The notes under the pieces are model-generated. The model worked only from the letters and a program-made list of their open reading frames with translations, was not told the DNA's origin and made no database searches. A stretch of 64,000 nt of DNA, taken from the NCBI RefSeq assembly GCF_900119385.1, contig NZ_FPKO01000009.1:1139405-1203404 (forward strand), given 5' to 3'. Position numbers and translations under genes: made by a program. Shown here one piece after another: positions 50,578 through 59,451 of the stretch (position 1 is the stretch's first letter; the number at the start of each line of letters is the position of its first letter). Source of the DNA: Thermophilibacter mediterraneus (GTDB taxonomy: Bacteria; Actinomycetota; Coriobacteriia; Coriobacteriales; Atopobiaceae).

Positions 50578-51531
50578 GTGGACGCGGTTGACGATCAGAT
50601 GGGGGCGGCGGTCGAGCCGGTCGCGGAGGTGGTCACGGAGGACGAGGCGCGGCGCGGCGAGAGCCTCTCGAAGAAGCGCATGGCCTACAGCTTCCCGACG
50701 TTCTTCTCGCTGCTGAACGCGGGGCTCATCCTCACGGCGATCTCGCTCGTGCTGTTCAAGACGCCCAACCACCTCGCGTTCGGCGGCACGTCGGGATTCT
50801 CGATCATCCTGGCGACGGCGTTCCCCGTGCTGCCGGTCTCGGTCTACATGTGGATCCTGAACGCGGTGCTCGTGCTCCTCGGCCTCGTCTTCCTCGACCG
50901 CAGGGCGGTCCTGTGGACGGCGTTCGCCTCGTTTGCGCTGTCGGCGTACACGTCGCTGTTCGAGTGGCTCTTCCCGGTGACGGAGTCGATCACCGGAGAC
51001 CTGTGGCTCGACGTCTGCTTTGCGGTCCTGCTGCCCGCCGTGGGCTCCGCCATCGTCTTCGACATCGGCGCCTCCACGGGCGGGACCGACATCCTCGCCA
51101 TGATCTTGCGCAAGCACACCGACATCGAGATCGGCAAGGCCCTCTTCGCCGTGGACGCGGGCATCGTGCTCGCGGCGCTCGGCCTCTACGGCGCGCGCGT
51201 CGGCCTCTACTGCCTCCTCGGGCTCATCGGCAAGACGTTCGTGGTGGACGGCTTCATCGAGTCCATCCGCCAGCGCAAGGTCTGCCAGGTCATCTGCGAG
51301 CACCCGCGCGACGTGGAGGAGTTCATCGTCAAGAAGCTCGGCCGCACCGCGACGGTCAGCTTTGGCTGGGGCGCCTACTCGGGCAAGCGCGTGACCATCC
51401 TCACGAGTGTGCTCTCGCGCCGGGAGGCCATGAAGCTGCGCCTCTTCGTCCGCGCCCAGGACCCGGGCGCCTTCATCACCATCACGAGCAGCTCCGAGAT
51501 CGTGGGCCGGGGCTTCCGCGGCGTCAACTAG
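50578..51531 (+). CDS. YitT-family membrane protein
   Basis: The 317-residue protein, read from GTG 50578 after AAGGGAGCGC, has five to six hydrophobic segments (NAGLILTAISLVLF, GGTSGFSIILATAFPVLP, YMWILNAVLVLLGLVF, ASTGGTDILAMIL) and a C-terminal soluble DUF2179 domain (VCQVICEHPRDVEEFIVKKLGRTATV and REAMKLRLFVRAQDPGAFITITSSSEIVGRGF). This is the YitT/DUF161 arrangement. Function is not known for most members. It appears monocistronic. Confidence 0.85.
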   Translation: MDAVDDQMGAAVEPVAEVVTEDEARRGESLSKKRMAYSFPTFFSLLNAGLILTAISLVLFKTPNHLAFGGTSGFSIILATAFPVLPVSVYMWILNAVLVLLGLVFLDRRAVLWTAFASFALSAYTSLFEWLFPVTESITGDLWLDVCFAVLLPAVGSAIVFDIGASTGGTDILAMILRKHTDIEIGKALFAVDAGIVLAALGLYGARVGLYCLLGLIGKTFVVDGFIESIRQRKVCQVICEHPRDVEEFIVKKLGRTATVSFGWGAYSGKRVTILTSVLSRREAMKLRLFVRAQDPGAFITITSSSEIVGRGFRGVN

Positions 51532-51574
51532 CGGGCGCGGGCGCTCCCCCGGCGCGCCGGGGGAGCGGGGGAGG

Positions 51575-52840
51575 CTACGAGACCTGGTGGCGCCTCCAGG
51601 AGACCACCGCCACGGGCAGCGTCACCGCCGCGAGCGCGAGCCACGTCGCGAGCACGGCCCCCGCGAGGTCGACCACCGCGGGCCCCAGCGGGTAGGACGT
51701 GAGCGACAGGAAGAGCGTAGAGAAGTTTGAGAAGCCCATCGGGAAGAGCCTGAGCAGGTGCTCGAGGATGCCCGAGCCGCCCGAGGGCACCATCCCCGTG
51801 AGGAAGACCACCGCGACCCCCGCCACGATGACGGCGACCTGAGAGCGCGTGCGCGACGAGAGCGCGAGCGAGATCCCCGTCACGCCGAGCGTGCAGGCGT
51901 ACATGAGCCCCACGGTGAGCAGCGCGGCCTGGCCGCAGGTGATGGGGTAGGGGGTCGAGAGGCCGAGGGCCTGCAGCGGCAGGTCGAAGCCGCCCGCCCC
52001 GTAGAAGACCACGGAGACCCCGCAGATGATCGCCGCGGCGAGGGCGAAGTAGGCCGTCGCGTAGAGAAGCGACGCCGCGACCTTCGCCGCCACGAGCCCG
52101 GACCTCCCGTTTCGCGTGGCGAGAAGGACCGCGTCGGTGCCCTGCTGGTACTCGCCGGAGAACGTGGGCGTGACCGTCACGCACACGGCGAGCATCGCGA
52201 AGGCGAGAAACGCCGCGCAGCTGATAATGTTGTCCCATGCGCCGGCCCAGCCGTAGGAGACGGGCTCGGGCACGCTCGCCTCCATGTCGGTCCAGTAGGC
52301 GCGCTCTGAGGCGGCGTACTCCCAGGAGCCGCCCTGGCCGTCGTCGAGCGCGTCCTGCGTGAGCTGGGCGACGGCGGCGTAGTAGCCCGCGAACTCCTCG
52401 TCGCTCACGCGCACGACGGTCTGGTAGGGCTCCTCGCCCGACCTCCTGAAGGGTGACATGAGCCAGGACCAGTACGGGTCGCAGAGCTCGTCGAACTGCT
52501 CGTCGGTGAAGGAGCGCACCGCCGCGCTGTAGGCGGCGGCGTCGCTCATCTCGAGGAGCTCGGAGGCGTCCAGCTCGGACAGCACGAGCGCGCGGTAGCC
52601 CCGGACGTCGGAGAGGACGCGCTCGACGCCGACCTCCCCGGCGCGGGCGTCGCGCTCCGCCCGCGCGGCCTCGATTGCCGCGGGCCCGCCGACGAAGGAG
52701 CCGTCGCTCAGGGCGAAGCGTGCCTGGACGACGTTGAGCGCCATGATGGCGACGAGCATCGCGAGCACGCCCGCGTTGACCACCACCGCCACCCGGCGGG
52801 TGAGCATCTTCTTGAGCTCGTAGCGCATGATCTTAAGCAT
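51575..52840 (-). CDS. ABC transporter permease of the ECF-sigma operon
   Basis: From ATG 52840 (GGAGG five bases before) the 421-residue protein has an N-terminal membrane segment (RRVAVVVNAGVLAMLVAIMAL), a long outer loop, and five C-terminal segments (CAAFLAFAMLAVCVTV, ASLLYATAYFALAAAIICG, GLMYACTLGVTGISLAL, VAVIVAGVAVVFLTG, DLAGAVLATWLALAAV). This is the ABC-2 permease shape of lantibiotic immunity or bacitracin-type exporters. It overlaps the ATPase gene by 8 bases. Confidence 0.8.
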   Translation of the reverse strand: MLKIMRYELKKMLTRRVAVVVNAGVLAMLVAIMALNVVQARFALSDGSFVGGPAAIEAARAERDARAGEVGVERVLSDVRGYRALVLSELDASELLEMSDAAAYSAAVRSFTDEQFDELCDPYWSWLMSPFRRSGEEPYQTVVRVSDEEFAGYYAAVAQLTQDALDDGQGGSWEYAASERAYWTDMEASVPEPVSYGWAGAWDNIISCAAFLAFAMLAVCVTVTPTFSGEYQQGTDAVLLATRNGRSGLVAAKVAASLLYATAYFALAAAIICGVSVVFYGAGGFDLPLQALGLSTPYPITCGQAALLTVGLMYACTLGVTGISLALSSRTRSQVAVIVAGVAVVFLTGMVPSGGSGILEHLLRLFPMGFSNFSTLFLSLTSYPLGPAVVDLAGAVLATWLALAAVTLPVAVVSWRRHQVS

Positions 52841-53768
52841 GGTGTCCTCCCTTGGCGTGGCGGCCGCGCGCCCGGACGCGGCCGCGCGGCGCGTCGTCGT
52901 CGCGCTCGTCGGCAAAGACGTGAAGGTAGAGGTCCTCGAGGGTCGGCTCGGCCCGGCGTGCCCCGGCGACGGGCGGCTCCTCGGCGACGATGCGCACGAG
53001 CGCCTCGCCGCTCTCGAGGTAGTGCACGTTGCCCACGGTGAGGCGCGTGGAGAGCGCGTCGGCCTCCGCGGCGCTCACCCGGGCCTCCCACACCCGGCCC
53101 TCCACGGCCGAGACGATCTCGCCCGGCGCCCCCTCGAGCACGACCTGGCCCGCGCGCATCATCACGATCTTGTCCGCGATGTACTCGACGTCCGAGACGA
53201 TGTGGGTCGAGAGCAGCACGATCCTGTCCTTGGCGAGGCTCGCGATGAGGTTTCTGAACCGCACGCGCTCCTTGGGGTCGAGCCCCGCCGTGGGCTCGTC
53301 GAGCACGAGGACCTCCGGCTCGTTGAGCACGGCCTGGGCGATGCCCAGGCGCTGCCTCATGCCGCCCGAGAAGGTGCGCACCCGCCGGCGCTCCTCGCCG
53401 GCGAGCCCCACCTCCTCCAGCAGCGCCAGCGAGCGCTCCCGGGCGAGCCGCCGGTCGACCCCCTTGAGGGCGGCCATGTACTCCATGAAGTCGAGCGCCG
53501 TGAACTCGGGGTAGTAGCCGAAGTCCTGCGGCAGGTAGCCCAGGAGGGCCCGGTAGGCGTCGCCCATCTGGGCGACGGGCCTCCCGTCGTAGCGCACCTC
53601 CCCCGACGTGGGGCGAAGTATGCCGCAGACCATGCGCATGAGCGTGGTCTTGCCGGCGCCGTTGGCGCCGAGCAGCCCGTAGACCCCCGGCGTGAGGCGT
53701 GCGCTCACGCGGTCGACGGCGATCTTGGGGCCGTACTCGCGCGTGAGGCGGTCGAGCGTGAGCTCCAT
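52833..53768 (-). CDS. ABC transporter ATP-binding protein of the ECF-sigma operon
   Basis: The 311-residue protein shows Walker A GANGAGKTT, signature FSGGMRQRLGIAQ, Walker B VLVLDEPTAGLD and the H-loop LLSTHIVSDVEYIADKI. The C-terminal extension of about 90 residues is typical of the drug and bacteriocin export group (BcrA/CcmA-like). AAAGGAGACCAC precedes the ATG. It pairs with the permease downstream. Confidence 0.92.
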   Translation of the reverse strand: MELTLDRLTREYGPKIAVDRVSARLTPGVYGLLGANGAGKTTLMRMVCGILRPTSGEVRYDGRPVAQMGDAYRALLGYLPQDFGYYPEFTALDFMEYMAALKGVDRRLARERSLALLEEVGLAGEERRRVRTFSGGMRQRLGIAQAVLNEPEVLVLDEPTAGLDPKERVRFRNLIASLAKDRIVLLSTHIVSDVEYIADKIVMMRAGQVVLEGAPGEIVSAVEGRVWEARVSAAEADALSTRLTVGNVHYLESGEALVRIVAEEPPVAGARRAEPTLEDLYLHVFADERDDDAPRGRVRARGRHAKGGHHA

Positions 53769-53924
53769 GTGGTCTCCTTTCGTGTCCGTTCGTGTCCGAT
53801 GCGCGTGCGAGGCCCGCCGGCCCCGTCCGGGTGGCCGTCCCGGGCCCTGGGGAGCGGCCGGGGAGGGGTGGCGGGCAACGAGTTGGGCGAGAAGAACGAG
53901 GTGGGTCGCGGGGCGCGGGCGTGG

Positions 53925-54713
53925 CTAGGACGCATCCGCCAGGGGCGCCGCCGGCTCGAAGGAGAGGCTCGCCGCCCGCAGCCAGAGCGCGACCTCGCGG
54001 GCGCACCACAGAAGCGCCGCGACCGCCGCCCCCGCCCACAGCCCGTCCGAGGCGCGCGCGTAGACCGCGGGCGTCACGGAGTAGACGAGGGCGCTCGCGG
54101 CGCAGGTGACGCCCGCCCAGACGAGGGCGGCCACGAGCGAGTCTGCGCTCGCGGCCCGGCGCGCCGCGGCGAGCCCGCCCGCGCAGGCGATAAGGTAGGG
54201 GGCTCCCAGCCGCGCCGCCATCACCCACGCGGGCAGCGTCGGCGGGCTCGCGGCGGCGCAGAGCGCGAGCGTGACCGCGCAGACGCAGCCGGACAGGAGC
54301 AGTCGCGCGCACGCGACCGACCGCGCGTTGAGGAGGCACGCGGCCTCGAGCTCGGTCATTCCGTGAGCGCGCCCGCTCACCACGCCGGAGAGCGCAGCGA
54401 GCGCCTGGAGCGCCCCGGCGGCGCTCGCCGCGACGAGGGTCTCGGCCCTCGACGCCCCGGCGAGCTCGAGGAGCGCGACGAGCGCGATCCCGAGCGCGGC
54501 GACCGGGACGCAGCGCGGCAGCACGAGGCGCGCCTGCGAGGCCAGCAGCGTCGGCCACCCGACCTGCGGGCGCCGCGACGCTGCCGCGCGGTCGACGGCG
54601 GCGAGCAGCTCCTCCGGAGGCCCTCCCTCGGGCGCAAAGGCCCGGTAGTGCTCCCGCAGGCGCTCCTCGAGCTCGCGTTCCGTCCCGCGTCCCCGTCGTC
54701 CGAGCGCTCTCAT
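53925..54713 (-). CDS. Membrane protein coupled to ECF sigma factor (possible anti-sigma or sensor)
   Basis: The 262-residue product has a charged cytoplasmic N-terminus of about 65 residues (TERELEERLREHYRAFAPEGG) and six hydrophobic segments. Its start overlaps the sigma-factor stop by four bases, the usual position of an anti-sigma factor, but no zinc or anti-sigma motif is visible. It may instead be an extra permease. The gap to the ATPase (53769-53924) holds no gene. Confidence 0.55.
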   Translation of the reverse strand: MRALGRRGRGTERELEERLREHYRAFAPEGGPPEELLAAVDRAAASRRPQVGWPTLLASQARLVLPRCVPVAALGIALVALLELAGASRAETLVAASAAGALQALAALSGVVSGRAHGMTELEAACLLNARSVACARLLLSGCVCAVTLALCAAASPPTLPAWVMAARLGAPYLIACAGGLAAARRAASADSLVAALVWAGVTCAASALVYSVTPAVYARASDGLWAGAAVAALLWCAREVALWLRAASLSFEPAAPLADAS

Positions 54714-55219
54714 GGCACGTCTCCCTCCCCGAGCTCACGGCGCAGCGCCGCGAGCGCAGACCTGATCCTTCGCGAGGCGGCGAAGCGACTCACCCCGAGC
54801 GCCCCTGCGACCTCGCCCACCCGCAGCCCGCACCCGTAGCGCAGCTCGAGCGCCTCGCGCTCGTCCGGGTGGAGGCGCGCGAGCGCGAGCGAGAGCTCCG
54901 TGCGCTCCTCAGCCCGCTCGGCGGCCTCGTCGGGGATGTCCTCCGGGAGCTCGGCCGCGTCGCGGGCGCGGGCGCGCGCCGCGTCCGAGCAGACGTTGCG
55001 CGCGATGGTGAGGAGGTAGGCGAGGGGACGGCCCCGGTCGCGGTAGCGCGGGCGGGCGCGAACGAAGCGCAGGAACGTCTCCTGCGCGGCGTCCTCGGCG
55101 TCGGCGGCGCACGTCGCGTGCCGACGGCAGTACGCGAGCACGTCGCGGTAGTGCCGCGCGACGATCTCTTGCGCCTCCTCGCGCGTCAGCTCACGACCTG
55201 TCTCGAGCACGTGCCTCAC
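54710..55219 (-). CDS. ECF-type RNA polymerase sigma factor
   Basis: The 169-residue protein has sigma region 2 (DVLAYCRRHATCAADAEDAAQETFLRFVRARP and LAYLLTIARNVCSDAARAR) and region 4 (LSLALARLHPDEREALELRYGCGLRVGEVAGALGVSRFAASRRIRSAL), without regions 1 and 3, as in ECF factors. It heads a minus-strand operon with the membrane protein, ATPase and permease and presumably activates them on envelope or antibiotic stress. Confidence 0.9.
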   Translation of the reverse strand: MRHVLETGRELTREEAQEIVARHYRDVLAYCRRHATCAADAEDAAQETFLRFVRARPRYRDRGRPLAYLLTIARNVCSDAARARARDAAELPEDIPDEAAERAEERTELSLALARLHPDEREALELRYGCGLRVGEVAGALGVSRFAASRRIRSALAALRRELGEGDVP

Positions 55220-55400
55220 CCCCCTACCCTAGATAACGGGGGAGGCGTGGAAAATGTGCGCGCCTCGATCGGTTTTTTCACGTTTCGATTCCCGACGACC
55301 CGTGCCCCGGCGGCGGGTGGAGTCCCCGGAGACGAACGTCAAGGTTTCCCCAGATGAGGTTCTTCTCGCGGTCAAGAAATCGTCCCAGTGCGCGCTCGTG

Positions 55401-55426
55401 GCCGCACAATTCCTAAATTGTGCGGC
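55401..55426. terminator. Short perfect hairpin between sigma operon and regulator gene
   Basis: GCCGCACAATT (55401-55411) pairs with AATTGTGCGGC (55416-55426) around CCTA. It is downstream of the minus-strand regulator gene (ends 55499) and has no T-tract; it may end that transcript. The rest of 55220-55498 holds no gene. Confidence 0.5.
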
Positions 55427-55498
55427 AGCCCAGGTTGTGCGGGCACCCGGGTAGCGAGCCGGGCGTCGCCGCGCGGGGACGGCGGCGGACCTGCCGCC

Positions 55499-56149
55499 CT
55501 AGTCCTTCTCGCCGTTTCGCGCCTCGTCGAGGTAGCTGTAGAGCGTGTACTTGGAGATCCCGAAGTACTTGCAGACCTTGGGGCCGCTCTTGGTGATGAG
55601 GAACGCGCCGGTGTCGTTGAGGTAGCGGATCGCGCGGACCTTCTCCTCCTTGGTCATGAGGGCGACCGGCGTCCCCACGAGCTCCACGCTCTGCTCGATG
55701 AGGTCGTCGAGGAGGTCGGCCACGCTGCGCACGATGGGCTCGGGCTCGCGCGGGGCGCTCGGCTCGGTGCCCACGAGCTCGCTGATGACCTCGTCTGCCG
55801 CGCGCAGCACCGTGATGTCGAAGTTGAGCGCGAAGATGCCCACCGCGTGGCCGCGCTCGTCGCGGATGAAGACGGTCGAGGACTTGAGGACCTTGCCGTC
55901 GGCGGTCTTGGTGAGGTAGGCGAGGCGGTCCTCGATCTGCGCGTCGCCGGCGTGCAGCGCCTCGAGCACCACGTGGCTCGGGCCGTCCCCGACCTTGCGA
56001 CCCGTCACGTGGCCGTTCTCGATGGCCACGATCGAGTGGCTGGGGTCGGCGGACTCCAGGTCGTGCACGACGACCTCGCAACCGCTGCCGAACTGCAGCG
56101 CGAGCGCGTGCGCAAGTCGCTTGTAGAAGTCGAGCTGCTCTGGGCTCAT
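55499..56149 (-). CDS. YheO/DauR-like transcriptional regulator of purine cluster
   Basis: The 216-residue protein has the N-terminal PAS-like YheO domain (FGSGCEVVVHDLESADPSHSIVAIENGHVTGRKVG, SSTVFIRDERGHAVGIFALNFDITVL) and a C-terminal helix-turn-helix (KEEKVRAIRYLNDTGAFLITKSGPKVCKYFGISKYTLYSYLDEA). It is divergent from the permease gene across 305 bases, so it probably regulates uptake and breakdown of purines in response to a small ligand bound by the PAS fold. GGAGAGCCC precedes the ATG. Confidence 0.85.
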   Translation of the reverse strand: MSPEQLDFYKRLAHALALQFGSGCEVVVHDLESADPSHSIVAIENGHVTGRKVGDGPSHVVLEALHAGDAQIEDRLAYLTKTADGKVLKSSTVFIRDERGHAVGIFALNFDITVLRAADEVISELVGTEPSAPREPEPIVRSVADLLDDLIEQSVELVGTPVALMTKEEKVRAIRYLNDTGAFLITKSGPKVCKYFGISKYTLYSYLDEARNGEKD

Positions 56150-56453
56150 GGGCTCTCCTCGGGGCGTCGGGCGCGGAGACGCGCGGCGAGACGTGGCGTC
56201 CGCGCTCTCGACGCTCCAAACATTTTTTCAGACGGCATCGTGCGTCGCGCGGGTCGGGGGGCACAGCCAACATAGGCTGACACTGCGTTATAGCACAAGG
56301 TAGCTAACGAAAAAAGTGGTCAGCCGCCAATTCGCCAACCGTTCACGCCCCGCAAGCTACCGTCTAACAGATTTTCTTGAAAGCAGACATTTTGTTAGCA
56401 GACCGACCGCAATACTATCGAAACATAGTCGCAGGTTCGTGGAGAGGACGATC
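56150..56453. promoter_or_regulatory. Divergent regulatory region of regulator and permease genes
   Basis: This A+T-richer stretch has CTAACA (56364-56369) and TGTTAG (56393-56398) as an inverted repeat and another CTAAC at 56314. TACTAT (56413-56418) is a likely -10 box for the permease, with a poor -35. I could not fold a known purine riboswitch here. Confidence 0.4.
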
Positions 56454-57854
56454 ATGGCGAAGACGCAGACCGCAGGGGTCGGTGAGGCGCACGACTATCT
56501 GTTCCAACGTGAGGGGATGCCGCCCGTCGGCGAGATGCTGCCCTGCGCGCTCCAGCACGTGCTGGCGTCGTTCGCCGGCATCATCACGCCCGCGATCCTC
56601 ATCGCGGCGACCTTCAACTTCACCACCCAGCAGCGCACGGACATCATCCAGGTGGCGCTCATCCTCTCGGCGATCGACACGGCCCTGCAGGCCTTCGCCC
56701 CGTTCCGCCGCATCGGCGGCAACCTGCCCATCGTCATGGGCGTCTCGTTCGCGTTCCTGCCCGCCCTGCAGGCCATGGGCGCCACGTTCTCCTTCGGCTC
56801 GCTGCTCGGCGGCGAGATCGTGGGAGGCATCGCGGCCATTCTCTTCGGCATCTTCTACGGCAAGCTCAAGCGCTTCTTCCCGCCGGTGGTCACGGGCACG
56901 GTGATCTTCACCATCGGCGTGTCGCTCTACCCCACGGCCATCAAGTACATGGCAGGCGGCGAGGGCACCGACCTCTGGGGCACCCCGCAGGCATGGTGCG
57001 TGGCGCTCGTCACCTTCGCCGTGGTCTTTGGCCTCAACAACTTCGCCAAGGGCACGCTCAAGCTCGGCAGCGTCTTCTTTGGCATGATCGCCGGCATCAT
57101 CGTCTCCGCCCCGTTCGGCATGCTCGACTTCTCCGCCGTGGGCTCCGCCGGCGTCTTCGCGTTCCCCAAGATCATGCCCTATGCGATCGAGTTCCACCCC
57201 GAGGTCTGCATCACGCTCGCCGTGGTCTACCCGATGGTCGCCATCCAGGTCATCGGCGACGTCTCCGCCGCGTGCCTGGGCTCCATGGACCGCATGCCCA
57301 CCGAGCGCGAGCTCTCGGGCGCCATCGTCTCCCAGGGCTGCACGTCGCTCGTCTCCGCGTTCATCGGCGGCCTGCCCACCTCCGCGCTCGGTCAGAACGT
57401 CGGCATCATCTGCTCCAACAAGGTCGTCAACAAGTGGGTCTTCGTGATCGTCGCCGCCGTCTTCGCCGCGGCGGGCCTGCTGCCGCAGCTCTCCGCCCTG
57501 CTCACCGCCATCCCGCAACCCGTCATCGGCGGCGCCACGGTGGGCGTCTTCGGAACCATCACCATGAACGGTGTCCGCATGTTCACGAAGGACGGCCTCA
57601 CGCCGCGGACCACCACCATCGTGGGCACCTCCGTCGTCTTTGGCCTGGGCATCTGGATGGCGACCGGCTGCCTCGCCGGCCCCGGCATGCCGAGCTGGGT
57701 CACCACCGTCATCGGCTCCAACGCCATCACCCCGGCCGCCCTCATGGCGATCCTGCTCAACCTCGTCCTGCCCACCGACCCGCCGCACGAGATCCGCGCC
57801 GCGGCGACCAAGGAGCAGGCCGTCGCCAAGGTCATGCCCGCCAGCAAGGAGTGA
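56454..57854 (+). CDS. NCS2-family nucleobase (xanthine/uracil) permease
   Basis: From ATG 56454 (GGAGAGG seven bases before) the 466-residue protein has about 14 hydrophobic segments and NCS2 motifs: QHVLASFAGIITPAILIA, GTVIFTIGVSLYP, and the QNVGI stretch preceded by GGLPTSALG. It takes up purine or urate-like bases with protons or sodium. It is the first gene of the purine cluster with ssnA and ygfK downstream on the same strand, which favours a purine substrate. Confidence 0.92.
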   Translation: MAKTQTAGVGEAHDYLFQREGMPPVGEMLPCALQHVLASFAGIITPAILIAATFNFTTQQRTDIIQVALILSAIDTALQAFAPFRRIGGNLPIVMGVSFAFLPALQAMGATFSFGSLLGGEIVGGIAAILFGIFYGKLKRFFPPVVTGTVIFTIGVSLYPTAIKYMAGGEGTDLWGTPQAWCVALVTFAVVFGLNNFAKGTLKLGSVFFGMIAGIIVSAPFGMLDFSAVGSAGVFAFPKIMPYAIEFHPEVCITLAVVYPMVAIQVIGDVSAACLGSMDRMPTERELSGAIVSQGCTSLVSAFIGGLPTSALGQNVGIICSNKVVNKWVFVIVAAVFAAAGLLPQLSALLTAIPQPVIGGATVGVFGTITMNGVRMFTKDGLTPRTTTIVGTSVVFGLGIWMATGCLAGPGMPSWVTTVIGSNAITPAALMAILLNLVLPTDPPHEIRAAATKEQAVAKVMPASKE

Positions 57855-57982
57855 GACAGGGGGACGGGGGCGCTGTCACCGCTCCGTCCCCGTCGTCACG
57901 CCCTGACGCCCGGGCCGGGGGCGCAGACGCCGCTCGGCCCCGCGCTCTTCTCGACAGACAACCCACAAGAACAGGAGGAGCC

Positions 57983-59326
57983 ATGCTGCTCGTCACCAAC
58001 GGTCGCGTCATCACGCGCGACGCAGGCAACGCCTACCTCGAGAACGGCGCCGTCGCCATCGATGGCGAGAAGATCGCCGAGGTCGGCCCCGCCGCAGAGC
58101 TTGCCGAGAAGTACCCGGGCGCCGAGGTGGTCGACGCCCACGGCGGCGTCATCATGCCGGGTCTCGTGAACTGCCACACCCACATCTACTCCGGCCTGGC
58201 CCGGGGCCTCTCCATCAAGGGCTGCAACCCCACCAACTTCCTCGAGAACCTCGAGCAGCAGTGGTGGAAGATCGACGACAACCTCACGCTCGACGGCACC
58301 CGCGCGAGCGCTTACGCCACCGTGCTCGACAGCCTGCGTGACGGCGTGACCACGATCTTCGACCACCATGCGAGCTTCTGCGAGATCCCCGGCTCCCTCT
58401 TCGCCATCAAGGACGTCTGCGAGGAGACCGGCATCCGCGCGTGCCTGTGCTACGAGACCTCCGACCGCCGCGGCGAGGAGAAGCGCGACCAGGCGATCGC
58501 CGAGAACGCCGAGTTCGCGCGCTGGGCGGCCTCGCAGGACTCCGGCATGATCGCCGCGATGTTCGGCGGGCACGCCACCTTCACGCTCTCCGACGAGACG
58601 ATGGACAAGATGGCCGAGGCCAACGGCGGCCTCACCGGCTTCCACATCCACGTCTGCGAGGGCATGAACGACGTCTGGGACTCCCGCCTGAACCGTGGGG
58701 GGATCTCGCCGATCGAGCGCCTGCTGCAGCACGACCTGCTGGGGCCGCGCACGATGCTCGGCCACTGCATCCACGTCACGCCCGCCGAGATGGACATCAT
58801 CAAGGAGACCGGCACCCACATCGTCAACAACCCCGAGTCCAACATGGGCAACGCCGTGGGCTGCGCGCCGGTGCTCGAGTTCTACCGCCGCGGCATCCCC
58901 GTGCACCTGGGCACGGACGCCTACACCCACGACATGCTCGAGAGCCTCAAGGTCTTCCTCATCATCCAGCGCCACAACGCCGCCATGCCCAACGTGGGCT
59001 GGGTCGAGGACATGGACATGCTCTTCAAGAACAACCCCGCCATGGCGAGCGAGTACTTCGGGCGCGAGATCGGCGTGCTGCGCCCCGGCGCCGCGGCAGA
59101 CGTCATCGTGATGGACTACCCGGTCTTCACCCCGTTCTCCGACGAGAACGTGGACGGCCACATGCTGTTCGGCATGATGGGCAAGAACTGCCGCACCACG
59201 ATCGTCAACGGCAGGGTCCTCTACAAGGACCGCGAGTTCGTCGCCTTTGACGAGGAGCGCATCAACGCCTGGACGCTCGAGCAGAGCAAGTCGCTCTGGG
59301 GCACGCTCAACGAGCGCGCGTACTAG
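57983..59326 (+). CDS. ssnA: SsnA-type amidohydrolase
   Basis: The 447-residue metal-dependent hydrolase starts after AGGAGGAGCC. It has the amidohydrolase ligands His in NCHTHIYSGLARG, His in TGFHIHVCEG, His in MLGHCIHVT and Asp in HLGTDAYTHDM. SsnA goes with selenium-dependent molybdenum hydroxylases and is believed to open or deaminate a purine ring product. Genes before and after it (permease, YgfK) fit that pathway. The 128-base gap before it holds only spacer. Confidence 0.9.
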   Translation: MLLVTNGRVITRDAGNAYLENGAVAIDGEKIAEVGPAAELAEKYPGAEVVDAHGGVIMPGLVNCHTHIYSGLARGLSIKGCNPTNFLENLEQQWWKIDDNLTLDGTRASAYATVLDSLRDGVTTIFDHHASFCEIPGSLFAIKDVCEETGIRACLCYETSDRRGEEKRDQAIAENAEFARWAASQDSGMIAAMFGGHATFTLSDETMDKMAEANGGLTGFHIHVCEGMNDVWDSRLNRGGISPIERLLQHDLLGPRTMLGHCIHVTPAEMDIIKETGTHIVNNPESNMGNAVGCAPVLEFYRRGIPVHLGTDAYTHDMLESLKVFLIIQRHNAAMPNVGWVEDMDMLFKNNPAMASEYFGREIGVLRPGAAADVIVMDYPVFTPFSDENVDGHMLFGMMGKNCRTTIVNGRVLYKDREFVAFDEERINAWTLEQSKSLWGTLNERAY

Positions 59327-59342
59327 GAACAGGCGCCGCGGC

Positions 59343-59369
59343 GTGCAAAGGGGACAGTCACTTTTGCAC
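59343..59369 (+). repeat. REP-like palindrome, first of a pair between ssnA and ygfK
   Basis: Arms GTGCAAAGG and CTTTTGCAC with centre GGACAGTCA. It pairs tail to tail with the reverse copy at 59409-59435, 39 bases away. Forward and reverse members could fold into one large hairpin in the transcript. Confidence 0.9.
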
Positions 59370-59408
59370 GCAGAGGGACGCGGCAAATCGTGAGGACCGT
59401 GCAAAAGC

Positions 59409-59435
59409 GTGCAAAAGTGACTGTCCCTTTTGCAC
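59409..59435 (-). repeat. REP-like palindrome, second of the pair
   Basis: GTGCAAAAGTGACTGTCCC followed by TTTTGCAC, the reverse of the copy at 59343. A stray GTGCAAAAGC precedes it at 59399. It ends 17 bases before the ygfK start. Confidence 0.9.
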
Positions 59436-59451
59436 GAGGAGAGGAGCAACA

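Noticed and set aside
56150-56453. Purine riboswitch before the NCS2 permease
   Set aside because: I could not find the three-way junction and conserved loop bases of purine, PRPP or xanthine riboswitches by eye; only an inverted repeat and a -10 box are seen.
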